A stretch of 64,000 nucleotides of DNA from Gautieria morchelliformis (GCA_015179125.1 WHVA01000551.1:1-64000); one strand, 5' to 3'. Numbered from the stretch's first letter, positions 10,450 to 23,440 are shown. The notes: generated by a model not told the origin, from the sequence alone. Numbers and translations are program-made.

Positions 10450-12022
10450 CGCTCGCATGCTCCGCTGACAAAGTAATGCCCAAGCATTGGTCAGCGGGCC
10501 CACAACCACCCACACCCCACGTTTCACTCTTAGATTTTCAAAGACAGGCAATTTTGCCATGTCTCCAGTGCAAGAGCTTGAGATTTTGGGAGCAACTTCA
10601 TCCACTTTCTGAGCTGATAAATTGTTCCTCTCATCAGAAATTCAGCCAATATATATATGTGTAGTATGCTGAAACTTATAAATCAATCAACTTTACCTGT
10701 GCAGCATGCAGACATAATAAGTCAAAAACAAGAATGAAGTGCAGCAAATTTTATACCAAAGCAGACAACCTTCCTGAATGATTCTAAGAGATATTGAGTA
10801 GATAGGGGGTCCCCCTTCATCAATATACTGTTTAAAGTATATAGTGTTATGATAGACGCAATTATTCTCATTTCAAGTTATCTATATATACAAAAGAGAC
10901 TAATAAAAAGGAAACAAAGAAAAAGATCAAAAAGAGATAGAAATGACACTTACGACAGACGTTGGTACAGACGACAGACACATGAAATCATGAATTGCTA
11001 TCTTATCTACAGATTAGATAAGATACAGGGATACGGGCATCGACCACATGCGGCCGATCAGAGACAGCGCGCCTATCGAGTGATGGCATCGGCCATGATG
11101 TCGACAGGCACCAGGCCACAGGCACCGAGGAGGTGCGGGCACCAAACGCCACAGAGAGGTACAGACTGCGCAGGAGCACCGGGTATTGTAGAGTGACTTG
11201 AGAATGTCATCCACAATACATGTACTCAATTAGCTGCCCCACAGAAAAGGCACAGAGACAGTGGCCCCATCACCAAGCCTAGCATTTATGCTAGGCAGGG
11301 CAGATTTGATTTCTTTTTCTATTTGAACTCCATGACACAACCGGCTGACTATTATCCTAACACCATGTGGACAGGGGCTTTGTATGCTAAGTACAGGTCT
11401 CTATTCCAAAGACTAAATAACCCTGATACTATTTCCATCACCCATGATTTTTATGACTATAATTAGTCACCCCTTAGTTACAAGTAGTTTTTCGACCCAT
11501 CTGCTCACTATCTTGAACACCAGTAGTTACCACTAATATAGTATAAATAGCTACTACAAATGTATGAACGAGATCATCCAGAATCAATTATTTTACCCCC
11601 TGAAATCACTGTAGTCTTGTTTGATAGCTACAGGACTCAAATCTTGATAGTTTACTTCAGATCTTCGTTGAGGGTTCACTATCACTGTTTACTCTACACT
11701 ACCCCAAAAGCAAACGCTTTTGACTTGATCATCCCTTAGATCGACACCATTTTCCTGTCGACACGGTCACGTGACCTTCATCCATCAGTGCCGGACGCGT
11801 CTCGAGGGGCTTAGTCAGCACACAGAGGGAGGACGAATATAGTGGTTCCAACCGCTAAGCAACAGATTTATTTGTTAAAGGCACTAGTTGATATCTTAAT
11901 CCAAAATATAGCCCAGGCTGCCGGTGGCTGCCTGGGAAGAGCCGATGCACGTATATGATGGCATTTCCATTGGGCCTATTTGAGAGCTTGATTTATACAT
12001 AGAACATTTATATGGGTGTATA
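10450..12022. other. Non-coding, repeat-derived stretch
   Basis: I see no gene in this stretch. It contains an A-rich segment (about 10890-10940) and a 20-bp palindrome at 11277-11296 (GCCTAGCAT-TT-ATGCTAGGC). At about 11330-11700 an A/T-rich segment with TATAAATAG near 11540 resembles the promoter half of an LTR, but I could not find matching ends or a target duplication. It looks like worn transposon sequence. Confidence 0.4.
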
Positions 12023-12977
12023 CAGTTGCGGACACTCAAAGCCCGCCTATTTTGGTCAACCATTTTTTAGGATAGCCACAATGGCCCAGACGGTTTCTAA
12101 ACACTCAAATACAATAGTCTAGATCATTATGAGAATATTTGCATGAACCGATTATCGAAAATTGACAAAATAAGTTTTAACCCCTTAAAATTTTGGCAGT
12201 ACCCCCTTTTTAGCGCCGTAAATCACGAAAAAATCACGATTCAATAGCATTTGATGTACTGTGTTGGTGCATGTTGAAAAAAGGTCAGTAAATACAACTG
12301 GGACTGCGGAAAAAAATACCAAAGTCTCACCTTGCACCCATGGCCTGAGGTTGACCAACAACACCTCTGGCCTGAAAAATCAACCCCAACACCCCATTGA
12401 TTCTTTGAGTCAACCCCTCAGCCCATTCCACCCTGATATCAAGCACCAATCCCTGATAGGGATGACCTAGAGGAGGATGGTGAGGATATGGCTTGTTTAA
12501 TTCAATTTGATTCTATGAAAACAAACTTTGCACATAAAGAGACTTGTCAAGATGATGGAGAGGAGCTGGAGGATGCAATTTTGCAGAGGCTAAAGCACGT
12601 GCGCTGGAAGTTCTTGCCCTGCAGATGTCATTTGGAGAATTATTAATTGGTCATGGAGATTCATAGATGCTTACCGAAAAGGCTTGAAAGGGGAGGCTGC
12701 AGCATGGGTTGTGTGCAGGCAGAGAAGTCATAGATCAGTGTTGGAGAGTGCAATGAAGGCACTCAAAGCACAGACGAAGGGTAAATCAATGTATTAATAG
12801 TGCTCAGAACCTATAAAGAGTCTAAATTTGGCCGGTACCTAAAACCCGTGGGAAAATTAAGGTAAGGCTGTTTTTTGACGCTTTTGAGGATTGCGAGTCC
12901 GATTCTGAGGTCAGTTTTGGGCCAAATTTTTTTCTCCACCCGCTGCCAAATAGGCGGGCTTTGAGTGTCCGCAACTG
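12023..12977. mobile_element. TIR element with TA target duplication (Tc1/mariner-pogo type, non-autonomous)
   Basis: Inverted repeats of about 34 bp begin CAGTTGCGGACACTCAAAGC at 12023 and end with the complement at 12977. They run inward through CCCGCCTATTT and differ by one T. Both ends are flanked by TA (12021-12022 and 12978-12979), the signature of the Tc1/mariner superfamily. The inside (about 955 bp) has no long ORF. At about 12620-12770 the plus strand keeps short coding-like pieces (such as INWSWRFIDAYRKGLKG) that resemble the tail of fungal transposases, so this is probably an internal deletion derivative. Confidence 0.82.
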
Positions 12978-13019
12978 TATATCATACAAAATATTAGACC
13001 TTAACTCGTCCTGGTTCAC

Positions 13020-13760
13020 GAGTTTGAGCTCAAACCAATTTTCGATGAATTTTGAGCGCTAGTTTCAAAGTCCGCCTTCGGGACCCAAAACAGCTGTAAT
13101 TCAGCGTTTAAGTAGCGGAGCGTTCTTACACGCGGCGAATTCCGCCCCCGCCTGCAGGCTCTTTTGCCGCAGCATGCTGAGTCTTATCTCCTATTTTCTT
13201 CCTTCACTTCTGTACTTTTAACTGGCTGTAAGCAGCTCTCTCTCTCTCTTTTTCTCTTGAAGTTCGGCTGAACTTCACCACGCGAGTAGTCTCGAGTCCC
13301 GCTGGACATGTCAGCGTCCACGTCATTGGACCGTCATACGTGTCTCAGCGGACGGACCCCTGCCTACTCAGCGACTCCGCGAGTCGCCCCTGTGCTTCGC
13401 TCGCCCAGCGCTCCCACATCGCACAGGTGTTTTTGATTTTTTGCTCGCTAGCCGCACTCGCACTAACCCGCGTTCAGTTTCCACGCTCGCGTTGCTTTCC
13501 CCACCCTCCCTCTTCCTTCTCTGTTTCTTGCGGTGCCACGCTCGGCATCGGTGCCCCTTACGCTACCTAGAGCCTCCCTCGAGATGTGTAATATGCAACT
13601 GACTGGGATCCCTCCGAGTCAGCTGGTCTTGAAGGTTGAGACTCCGACTTTCAAACTTTCCTACCTATATCACGTCCGCGCCGTTTTGCTGATGCTCAGT
13701 GTCTGTAAAGTCTAGGGATGTAACGCGATGTAACATCGCGTTCCATCCGAGACCAAGACG
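13020..13760. other. Gap without a recognised gene
   Basis: No gene is supported. It holds a short CT microsatellite (near 13230-13250) and a plus-strand ORF of 76 codons from 13340 without recognisable features. ACGCGATGTAACATCGCGT near 13722-13740 is a short palindrome just upstream of the zinc-finger relic. Confidence 0.4.
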
Positions 13761-14328
13761 ATGATGATGCGTCTGCCATCTCATCGCCCGGCCGCCAAGC
13801 AACGCCGCGCAACCGCACCCTCGTCCAGTCGCCGTCCGCCTAAGGCTCCTCGTCGCCCTGCGGGTCCTTAACCGCCCAAGCCATCACCTAGACCAAAAAC
13901 TAACCGTGGCGAAGACTACCAGAAAGGTCCTTGCGATTGTCGTGTCGATGGCTGCCCCCATTGCCAGATGACATGCTTTTACTCCTTTGCGCACGGCGAC
14001 CGTAAAGGTGAAACCTGCAGGCGCCTCTTTGAGTCCGGTCGCCATTTGAATCTCAAACGTCACAAGGCTACCCATGCCATGCAGGAGTGGAAATGGCTCG
14101 AGGACGGTGTAATCTCACGGGAGGAGGCCCGTTGGCACTTGGAAGTCTTTGGCGGCAAGGAGCATGTTTTGGTTTGTCCGAACGGGAACTCATATGGAAC
14201 ATGGCACTTGCAAGTGGGGCCACCTCAACTCGGGCCGGGACCACTTGGATAATCGACAGCTGAAGGCCAAAATCGTCAAGGAGTCTGACGAGAAGTACGA
14301 ACGATTTGCAGCCGGTAAACACGCGTAG
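13761..14328 (+). pseudogene. Decayed zinc-finger-like gene
   Basis: From the ATG at 13761 the frame reads a basic start, meets an in-frame TAA at 13869, and continues in the same frame with CDCRVDGCPHCQMTCFYSF and HLNLKRHKATHAMQEWKWL. These are C/H patterns that look like divergent zinc fingers. Near 14200 the coding signal moves to another frame (CKWGHLNSGRDHLDNRQL) and ends at TAG 14326-14328. One stop and one frameshift suggest a recently dead host gene. A shorter protein from ATG 13968 is possible. I do not recognise a named family. Confidence 0.5.
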
Positions 14329-14789
14329 ACCGCGGTCGCTGATCGCTGATGGACTGGGCCCATCATTTCTGTGTAATGTGAGTTGAATCATCCTACTTCT
14401 TGTATGTGCAAGGGCTAAGTTCGCGTTCCTGCAGCTGTACTAATTGCCTCCTGTATTGTATCTCGGCCATCTTTCTCTGTTCTCCAATCCCCCTTCTTTC
14501 CAATGTTCATATCATCTTTGCATCTCTCGAATCCCCGCTCCCATTTCATCGGCCCTTTTTGTATTTTTGTATCTCGTTGGTTAGATCTCTGTTGTCCTGT
14601 TGCTCTCTTGCTTTGTAACACGCTTTCTGGCTCGACAATTTATGGGGTCTTTCTTGGTTCTCACTCTTCGTAAGACTGATAGGCGCCAGCTACTCGTCCC
14701 TTCACGGTACTGTCAGCGTGTGCTTTGGCTACGATCGACCCGACATTTTCTAGTATCCTAGCAAGGCTTTCCTCTCCAGCATCTAAATT

Positions 14790-17700
14790 ATGTACTCGCA
14801 TGCTCTGCTATTAAGACTCTTTCTCAGTAATTCGTTCTTCAGCGTCCATGTTGCGCTGCAGTACCTCCGGCTCTACGCTGACAACATCGGTGAGTCTAAA
14901 CGGTGTCGTGAAATTGCCCTCACCTGCTAAGTGCGGTGTGCGTTAGGTATCACGCACTATTTGACGAGTCGTCTACGAGAACTTCCAACGCCAGAACTTT
15001 GGGATGTCTGGGGTTTCATTTGGTACCCAACTACCTGCTTCTACTACTGGAAGTTATGGACTGAAGCATTCATAGCCATTTACTTGTTACCAGACCATCC
15101 AAGTCGGTTGCGCTGGAATGCTTCGTCGTCGAGCGCGCTGAGCAATCAACGCATATCGCCATGCTCGTGCGTCCCACTGTAGCCTCTGGTATTTGACGTA
15201 CTTCTTATGGATCAGCTCGTTTTAGACTTTTTGGTTCATGCAAGCCTCGGTAAACGACCTCGCTCTCACACGCCGCGACACGCCGTCATTCGTCGTGTGC
15301 CAGCGTGTCCTGCACAAGTGTCATCAGATCATTTTTGGCGACATCCCTCCCCCCGTTCCAGCGCCGTATTCGTCGCTAGTGATGCCCTCTCGATCGCGTT
15401 TTCTAAGGAAAAAGGTCAAAGCGCGTTTTGAGCCCGCCCTCGTCGGTATGGGCTGTGTGCTCGCCGGTGTTCCGGGAATGCCTCAGCTAACGGAGTTGAC
15501 CGGTAAGGTGGCTGTGGAGCAGGGCCGCTGGGAGGATGCTACAGTTAGACGGCTACCAGTGAATTTAGAGCCAGAGGAAGACGCTGCTCCCGGTGCTCAG
15601 AGTTCCAGGGACACAAGCGTCGTCGACCAGGAAAGCGAAGAGGAGGACGAGGAGCTAGATTTGCACGACCTCAATGGGGCTGTTCCCGGGAGAGGGGACT
15701 CTGCTTCAAAGTCCTCATCCTCGCTGGTGGGTTCAGCGGGCCATAAGCAGCGAGTTCGTGCGGCTCAGACGACCCCCACCCTACCTATACAATCCTTATT
15801 GGGCTCAAAGACCCCAAGGCTATCGGATGATCCTTTGGGACAGTTTGATGGCCCTTACCTCCATCATCCTCTCCCATCATCTCAGATCCGCGGCGTCAGC
15901 CGGTCCGCCCCAACTCAATGTCCGTTGATTTTCTTCTCAAAAAGTATGATCTACACTCCCAGAGCGAGATTCTGCGAGGTCACTATTTACGCGGGGAGGT
16001 AGGTTCTTTAAACATAAGACTCTGCTCCACAGCTTCATTGGTCTTTTGTTTCAGGTTCAATTTCTCTTGGGCCTGGAGACAATTGCCAACCGACTTCTGG
16101 TTGTTCCTCGTCCTGCAAGGGTGAGTGCGCTGAGGGCTGAATTGACCAACTTAAACCATAAGCTGCCTGCAGAGGTGAGTTCAGATTCCTCATGTCCCAC
16201 GTAGATTTTTCTTTGCGTATTAATCTTTCATATTGCTTCTATTCAGGTCTGTATCCCCCTGTGGTGCGACTCTTCAGACACCGAGATCTCGCCTGAACCC
16301 CATCATCGTGTCGTTCGAATACCCCCCGGCGAAAGCGTTGTCCTCAATTCAGCGGACCGAGCCCCATATCTTCTTATTGTAGAAATTCTACACGGAGATC
16401 TTGATTTCGACCCAGCTAGAGGAGAAAACAAAGAAGTCCTTCGGAAAATGGTTCTGAAGGAGATCGGGCACCGTGGAGTATCCACGGACCTTCCAGATTG
16501 GACGGGCGGACCGGCTGCTGGGACTTCTGCGCCGGGTTTCAAGGATGAGGCGGTGCAGGATGTTTCAGTCGCCGAACATGGCGATGCGCCGTCTATGGGG
16601 ACGGTTATCCCCCCAACGCCCATAGATTCACCTCCTCGAGAAGAGCTCGAGGAAGAGGTTGATGTTGTCGAACAATTGTACGGCGCCGATCTTTCCCTCC
16701 GATCTCAGGCTGCAGCTCTCAATGATTCGATCGCCCTACCCGCAGTACGTAAGAACAAAGATTTGGACATGCAAGCTTGGTCCAAAGCTGCTTCCGCGCC
16801 TTCTTCTCCAGCCCTGGGGCCGCAGTCGTCACCACAAACCTCATTCTCAGAACATCTCCGTACTTTGTCGGATACTGCCAGTTTGCAAACATCTTCCAGT
16901 AATTACACCCTAGACCCTTCGCCCCCAGCGGTCATGTCGAATGGACACGTTCGTGCCCCGCTGTCCTTGGAGGACTACTCGGAGCGTATGCGCACGGCTG
17001 CTGTCATGTTGGCCCAGCTGAACTCCAATGTTGTACGGGAGCCGGTGACAACCATCGCTGCGCCTGGCACCACACCTGTTAATACAGAAAGCAATGTTCC
17101 CCTTGCTGCGCTCAGTTGGATACCTGGATCTTCTTGGCTTCCTGGTCTCAGTGCCGCAGGGCCTTCTGTCGCTGGACAGGGGCCCGATGCGAACCCGCCG
17201 GCTATGCGTATGCGATTACAACGCTCCGAAGCACAAGCGATTCGGGACCGCATAATGCAGGAGATGTTAGCGTTGGAGGTAGAGCGGATGGAACGGATGC
17301 GTGCTTCGAACGAGGGAGGGCTCATGAATCTACGTGACATTGCTCGGAGTGCCAAGACAGTCGAGGATGAAGGTATAATTCGGCGAGAGCTGAACAAGGC
17401 GGACCCGTCTGCTGCGGTTTTCCGGGAATCCTGGACGACAAAGAAGGTCTCAGATGCTGTTTTTATATTGCCTGTCAGTTGCTTACCAGTTTGACACGTA
17501 GAGTCGGATAAAGGCAGGCTCACCATACGGACACCTTGCGAACTGGGATTGCGTCTCCGTGATCGTGAAGAGTGGTGCCGATTTACGCCAAGAACAGTTG
17601 GCCGTGCAGTTGATCCGAGAGTTTGGGCGCATATGGAAAGATGAGAAGTGCGGGTGTTGGGTTCGACAGTCAGTCGCGATTGGACAGATTTTCTGGCATA

Positions 17701-18828
17701 TGCGTATAAATTATCCACAGTTTTCGGATACTTATCACGGGTTCTACCTCCGGGATTGTCGAAACTATTACGGACGCAGTTTCCATCCATTCGCTGAAGA
17801 AGGCTGAGTATGCTCGAAGGTTGGCGGAGGGCCGTCTAGGATACGTGACATTATTGGATCATTTTATATCTGTACGTGTGTCGATTGATTTCCATTTTTC
17901 CCAAATTTACCACTCACACAGGCCTACGGGGATCCATCGTCTGCCAAATTTGCCCGTGCTCAACGAAATTTCGCCAAGTCGCTTGCCGGTATGTTCTTAC
18001 ATGCTGATTTACTTTGTAATGAAGGGCCTGCTTCTAGGGTATTCCATAGTAACATACTTGCTTCAGATTAAGGATCGGTAGGCAACTACCTCTTTCTGCT
18101 CTGATCATTGCCTCAAATGCATCCATGAACGCAGCCACAACGGAAACATACTCCTCGACAGAGATGGGCATTTACTTCGTCGGTTTTTCATAGATAACGG
18201 TGCTCCACCCCGGTTGACTTCATTCCAGACATCGATTTTGGATTTATGCTATCGAATTCTCCTGGAAATATTGGTAAATATTGTTGTTTATCGCTACCAT
18301 CTTGATCTCCTAACTTCCCGGCCAGGGTTCGAAGCGGCGCCTTTCAAGCTACCCTCGGAATACGTGGAGGTGTTGGGTGGAATCAACAGTGAGCCTTTCC
18401 GAGAATTCAAGCGACTTTTCCGAGACGGCTTTGAGGCCGTCAGAAAACATTGCGATCGAATCATCGGTTAGTCCACTCTGACTTTCTACACTAATCAGTT
18501 CCTTATTATCTTCAGCCATTGTGGAATTAATGCAGAAAGGTAAGGCTGAGCACAACCATTAGACGATGAGATGTCTGACGGGTGTGCCTAGACTCTGCCC
18601 TCCCGTGTTTCGCTGCTTTAGGAGAGCAGACTGCCGAAAATCTACGAGAGCGATTTCAGCCAGCATTGACGCACTCACTCGTTGGTGAATACTTGGACCG
18701 TCTCATCATGACATCCATGGGCTCTGCATGGACGAGACTGTACGACTCAGTACGTGTGATACGGGAGCATAATTATTTTTAATCTAACTATTTGGTAGTA
18801 TCAATACTACTCGCAGTCAATCCTATAG
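14790..18828 (+). CDS. pik1: Phosphatidylinositol 4-kinase PIK1
   Basis: PIK1 makes PI4P at the Golgi and nucleus and is essential in yeast. I place 16 exons: 14790-14889, 14947-15022, 15076-15166, 15226-15998, 16055-16174, 16247-17446, 17502-17668, 17721-17871, 17922-17988, 18038-18077, 18135-18178, 18229-18273, 18326-18466, 18516-18539, 18592-18749 and 18799-18828. They total 3,227 nt, or about 1,075 residues, the usual Pik1 size. The start gives a lipid-kinase-unique domain (ALQYLRLYADNIG), then the Pik1 block PRPARVSALRAEL. The kinase domain has the catalytic KDRHNGNILLD and HIDFGFMLS and a conserved tail RLYDSYQYYSQSIL. The frame slips by one base between about 15845 and 15900 with no usable intron, so the assembly carries either an indel error or a real break. 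Confidence 0.93.
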
Positions 18829-19062
18829 CGAATGCGAGTATACCGGATATGCCCTCCATCCATCCGCGCCCTGACAGGTCAATATCACAACTCCACCGAA
18901 CGGGGTCGACGAGTGGTACACGGGGCGATTGGGGCACGTGTCATAATACAGCCCTTGCCTCGCTACATCTAGAATAGTCCATTGTACCGCTTCAAACATG
19001 AGTACCTGCGTGCACATGCGTTAAATAAGTATCGTGACAGAGAAAGACGCGGAGAGTTGACG

Positions 19063-20686
19063 TCACCATTCATGGTCGAAGTTGTCCTTCTCGTCGCACC
19101 AGCACTTGCCCCGCGCGTGCGCCTCCTTTTGAGGACAGTGTTGGAATGGTTCGTGTCGGTAACCGATGTCGTTGAAGAAATGAATCTGATCTTTACGCGC
19201 AAATAATGAGGCGCCAATGCTGTGCACGGGCGCATCTCCCCAGCGCTGTGCGGGGTCAACGGTGCACATACGAGACTGGGCATGCACGAACCTCATAGTA
19301 GAACCCGCCCTTTTTGTCGAGGTATTCGAAATATTTGGTGTATGCCTCACCCCTCCAAAAGTTTAAGTCTCCAATCTCGAAGTTACTCCAGACTACGTGA
19401 TAGATAATGAGCAAGGGCTGGACACAACCATTCGAGACATACAGTGGCAGCGCGTGTATGTTTCCCCACCGTCCGCCGACAGGAACCCCATTGCATTGTC
19501 CTCAGCAACATATTGAGGGTTTTCTTTGATGAACTCTGGCATGGGGAAGATATCGATATCAGGATATAGAACGTGGGGGGGAAACTTGAAGAGACCTTTT
19601 GTCGTCTGCCACAAGGTTGGAATAGTAGCTTCGTACTCGAATAGTGAAACTGTGAATCCTACAAAGAGCATAAATAGACACACAAGCAAGTAGGATGGGC
19701 AGGATTACCATAGACTTTTCCCTGATCTTGCATGATCAGGAAAGGATCGTAATCGATGTCACAGAAAAACTTGACATTCGGTCTATGGAGATGAGTAAAG
19801 GTAAAACAAACTTGACAGAAAAAATGGACGCACTCGACGCGCCAGTAGTAATCATAATCCTTCAAAAGTTCATGACGGAAGAAAAACTGTCGGGAAGATC
19901 AGCTGGGAGACAGGAGTTATAAACCGCGTATATGCTTGCCCCGGAGTTGAAGCGACACATATTGCGATACCTTGAATCAATGAGTTTCGACTGAGCGGCA
20001 CAGCGAGAGGCACAAGGACATACGGGACACTTCCTGGAATTGAGTCACTTATGTAAAGGACCAAAAGGCGACAGCATTGGATTTCACACCTCCATATATG
20101 ACTTTCTCGCCGATCATCTTTTCACGATTCATTTGGGCTTTGTCTTCGTCGATCCAATCTGGCTGCACCCAGTTGTCCCTGGGGATCAAGCCGTACTGGG
20201 TGGAAGAGCCTGTGATCTCAGTTGTCCATCTGGTGATACCATGAAAAACCTCGAACGAGTTAGCTGAGAACCCGCTTACTTTTTGAATTCGTCGTCGAAA
20301 GGCTCTTCGTTTAGGAAAATCCAGGGATACTGGAATTTCTTGTTGAACCTATCCTCCATCTGCTTCATGCTCTCAATTGTGCCCCTAAGGTCGCTATTCC
20401 GAGCCAGAACAACAAATGCGGCCTTTGCCTTTCTATCTGGTGGTGGGACAGTAGTGTTTTGCAAATATCCTGCTGGCAGAGGTGAGTCGTAAGGCGGTGA
20501 GGGTTTGTGAAGTGATGCTGCAAGACGGGATATCGATGTAGCTCGACCATAGTCTTCATGTGAGAAACTGAGGATATAATGAAGGGAGATCTAATACTGC
20601 TTATGAGTGATATTGCCTGCACACGAAGGGAGGCGACATACAATCACGCCGAGGACCAGCACCACGTATCTCATAGGTGTCATCAT
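19063..20686 (-). CDS. Alpha-1,2-mannosyltransferase, GT15 (KRE2/MNT1 family)
   Basis: This is a Golgi type II membrane enzyme that adds alpha-1,2-mannose to O- and N-glycans. The first exon gives a signal anchor (MMTPMRYVVLVLGVI). Later exons carry AAFVVLARNSDLRGTIESM, YPWIFLNEEPFDDEFKK, the TEITGSSTQYGLIPRDNW segment, DVKFFCDID-like NVKFFCDIDYDPF, EATIPTLW, YVAEDNAMGF and RWGDAPVHSIGASLF, then YRHEPFQHCPQ near the end. The gene has at least five introns. The stop is TGA at 19063-19065. It is convergent with pik1 across 234 bp. The family assignment is firm; which paralogue (KRE2, KTR or MNT) is not resolved. Confidence 0.92.
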
Positions 20687-22142
20687 CTTTGGCGGTGGTG
20701 CCCAGAATCCAGCTATTAATTAGTCGTGGGTTACAGATGAGGTCGAAAGAGAGGTATGGGTATCCAAATTACATAATGCGGACTGTTGCGTAGGCAGGTC
20801 CAATCATATGCATAAGCGCTGGCATGTCCATGTCCCTTTTTAGTTGCCAGTAAATATTATCACTGGATTTTGTGCCCTTATACTTAGCACTCAGTTTTGG
20901 CAGTAGTTATTTGTTTCGGAGGGTTCCATCGATCGTGGTGCGTAGAAAGAAATTTGATACAGTTGTACAGACGTGATACTTCACGGTCGCCGGAACACTT
21001 ATGGGGGAGCCTTCTATAAGCTCCTCAATACTTGCAAATTGTGCAATAGGGTATACTTATTACAGCAGTGCGAGTTTCACTGGTCCGATGTACTCCAAAG
21101 TCCGAGAACACCCTATTACAGGACTTCCTCCAGGTCGACAGCGTGGGCACAACGAACGGACTTGAACCCTCTCCAGCAGCTCGAGGGAAAAAAAAGGTCC
21201 ATCTGATCGATCGAGTTTCTTGTTTGAAGACGACAAAAGTGGTGCACGAGATATACAAGAAATAGCCTTTTAAGCGCGACCAAGCGCGTACAGCAGTTAT
21301 TACAACTCGAATGAGAAAAGTAAACGGGACTATTCCGGTAAGTCACGAAGGAGCAGTCCAGGTTGCTGACATGATGCAGGGTAAAGAAAAGGTGCACCAT
21401 GGAAACCTGCCTGGCATACTTGGCTGAGATCCACATGAACAAAAGTAAGCCTAGTTGAACGTTCAAAAGTTTGGCCATTGTCTTCCGGAAGTCGGAATGT
21501 CTCGCTTCGCCATTGGCCCTTCTGCAATAAGGGTCAACACATAATAGCCATAAGAAAATGAAGGAATAACAGCGCTGAGATGAGAAGCAGGACGTGTCTG
21601 GCACATAACGTCAACAGCATGAAAGAGGGATGGCGAAACCTAATCCCACAAGAGCGAACCAAGGCCTGGAGAGAAGACAAAAGCAGACACCACGTCAATG
21701 CAAAGAATTCCAATGGAGTCTGGCGACTCCAACTGCTGATATGCCGGTGATTGGATTGAACACGACGGGGGCGGCTAAGCGGCCAAAGAAGACGTGCGAG
21801 GTTTGGTGATGATTAGACATTTGGATGGGAGAGGGTGCGAGTTAAACCAGGACAGCCATCACAGAGAAAACAAATCGACGCGCCAAACTCCTTTGCTCAC
21901 AGCTTCCTTTGCTAACATCTGTGACTGTTAGCATAGCAATGTCGACGGGAGACGTGCGATTCAATGTGAGGTAACATAGACTTAGATCCTGTCGAGTCTT
22001 TGGCAAACTGGACACACTGTAAGAACGGCGTGCGGCATGTGCATGGTCACCAAGCTACGTGCGGGCGTGCGGAGGTTTTTCGTTCAAAGCCCGCCCAGCG
22101 CTTTTTTTTTTTGTCATTTAGGCGACGAGCTGCGTGGACGTG
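20687..22142. other. Long gap between divergent GT15 and TOM40 genes
   Basis: No gene is firmly supported. A minus-strand stretch at about 21116-21620 has a hydrophobic start (LLLISALLFLHFLMAIM) followed by short open blocks that could be exons of a small secreted protein, but no family is recognisable. The rest is probably promoter and untranslated sequence. A T run lies at 22102-22112, just upstream of TOM40. Confidence 0.35.
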
Positions 22143-23440
22143 ATGTCCACCTCGTCCATCACTGAAAAGGATGATTTTTCAGCTATTCCGCCACCATCAT
22201 CCTCATCCCAGACATCATCATCATCTTCCGCCTATTTTTCCGCCTTGACCCCGCTACACAGCGTCTACAATAGGTTCTCCCAATGGAGAGCATCTCTGGG
22301 TCTTCCAAATCCTGGCACGGTTGAGAATCTGCAGAAGGAGGTCAAAAGTAGGCCTATATGTTATCATCTCTCATCCAGTCTGACGTATCCCCAGATACGC
22401 ATCTCACAAATTTCTTTTTCGATGGTGCACGAGCTGATATCACGAAGGGACTGTCGATGAGCCCCGCGTTTCAGACCACGCATTCTTTCACGCTTGGCTC
22501 ACAGGCTGCTTCCCCATCCTATAATTTTGGGAGCGTCTTCGCCACCCAAAATGTACGTCACAGCCTTCGTCGTGTACTGCACTTGCGTTACAGTGTCTTA
22601 CAGCATCCTAGATATTTATGCAAGGCGGTGTTGATCACGATGGGAACGTCAACGCGAGGCTCAACCAGGGATGGTCAACCAATAACGTTACCAAGGTCCA
22701 AGCCCAGGCACGTCTTACTTTTTACATCGCTGGATCGCACTTTTTCAACTTTTGTACTGCTTAGTTCTCTCACAGAGATGGTCATAATATGGTCCAGCTT
22801 GAGCATGACTATCAAGGCTTGGACTACAGTGCCAACGTTAAGGCCATCAACCCGTCGCCAACGGACTTGACTGGCATTTATATTGGCAACTATTTACAAT
22901 CGTTGACCAAAAATCTGGCACTTGGACTTGAAACGCTATATCAACGACCGACACCAGATATGGAGGAAATCAGCACCTCATACCTGCTCAAATATGCCAG
23001 CACGAAACGTGATTGGATTGCTACTGCACAGGTCCAGCCTGCTGGAATTCTCCAAGCCACATACTGGCAAAAGCTGAGCGAAAAGGTGGAGGTTGCAGCA
23101 GACCTACAGGTTATCGCCGCTCCCACACGACGAGATGCAATCGCTACACTGGGCGCAAAGTATGACTTGCGGATGGCGACATTCCGAGCCCAGGTCGATT
23201 CATCAGGCAAAGTCTCGGCATTGCTGGAGCAAAGGTTTGCCCCAACGCTGTCTTTCCTCGTTTCGGGGGAGATCGACCACGTCAAAGTCAGTAGTGTCTC
23301 TTCATGCTTATCCTGGAGCCGTTCTTTACTGTCCTTCGGTTGCGCAGAACTCGGCGAAAGTCGGTGTGGGTGTTATGATTGAGTTATCGAGTCTATCGCC
23401 AGAAGATATGGATGCGCAGGGTCTACCTCCACAGCCGTGA
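22143..23440 (+). CDS. tom40: Mitochondrial import receptor subunit TOM40
   Basis: TOM40 is the beta-barrel channel of the outer membrane translocase through which nearly all nuclear-coded mitochondrial proteins pass. The Ser/Pro-rich start (from ATG 22143) leads into ALTPLHSVYNRFSQWRASLG and NLQKEVK, then GARADITKGLS, FTLGSQ, GGVDHDGNVNARLNQGW, VQLEHDYQGLDYSANVKAIN and GIYIGNYLQSLT. The final strand VGVGVMIEL sits near the C-terminus as a sorting signal. About four introns interrupt it. The third intron seems to use an unusual donor (near 22705), because no good GT keeps the frame. Length is about 350 residues, typical of the family. Confidence 0.95.

Noticed and set aside
11330-11760. Complete solo LTR around the TATAAATAG near 11540
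   Set aside because: No matching TG and CA ends with a target duplication could be found; only an LTR-like look remains.
21140-21260. Possible tRNA on the minus strand (B-box-like GGTTCAAGTCC at 21158-21168)
   Set aside because: I could not form a convincing acceptor stem, D arm or anticodon arm around it, and the T stem has a mismatch.
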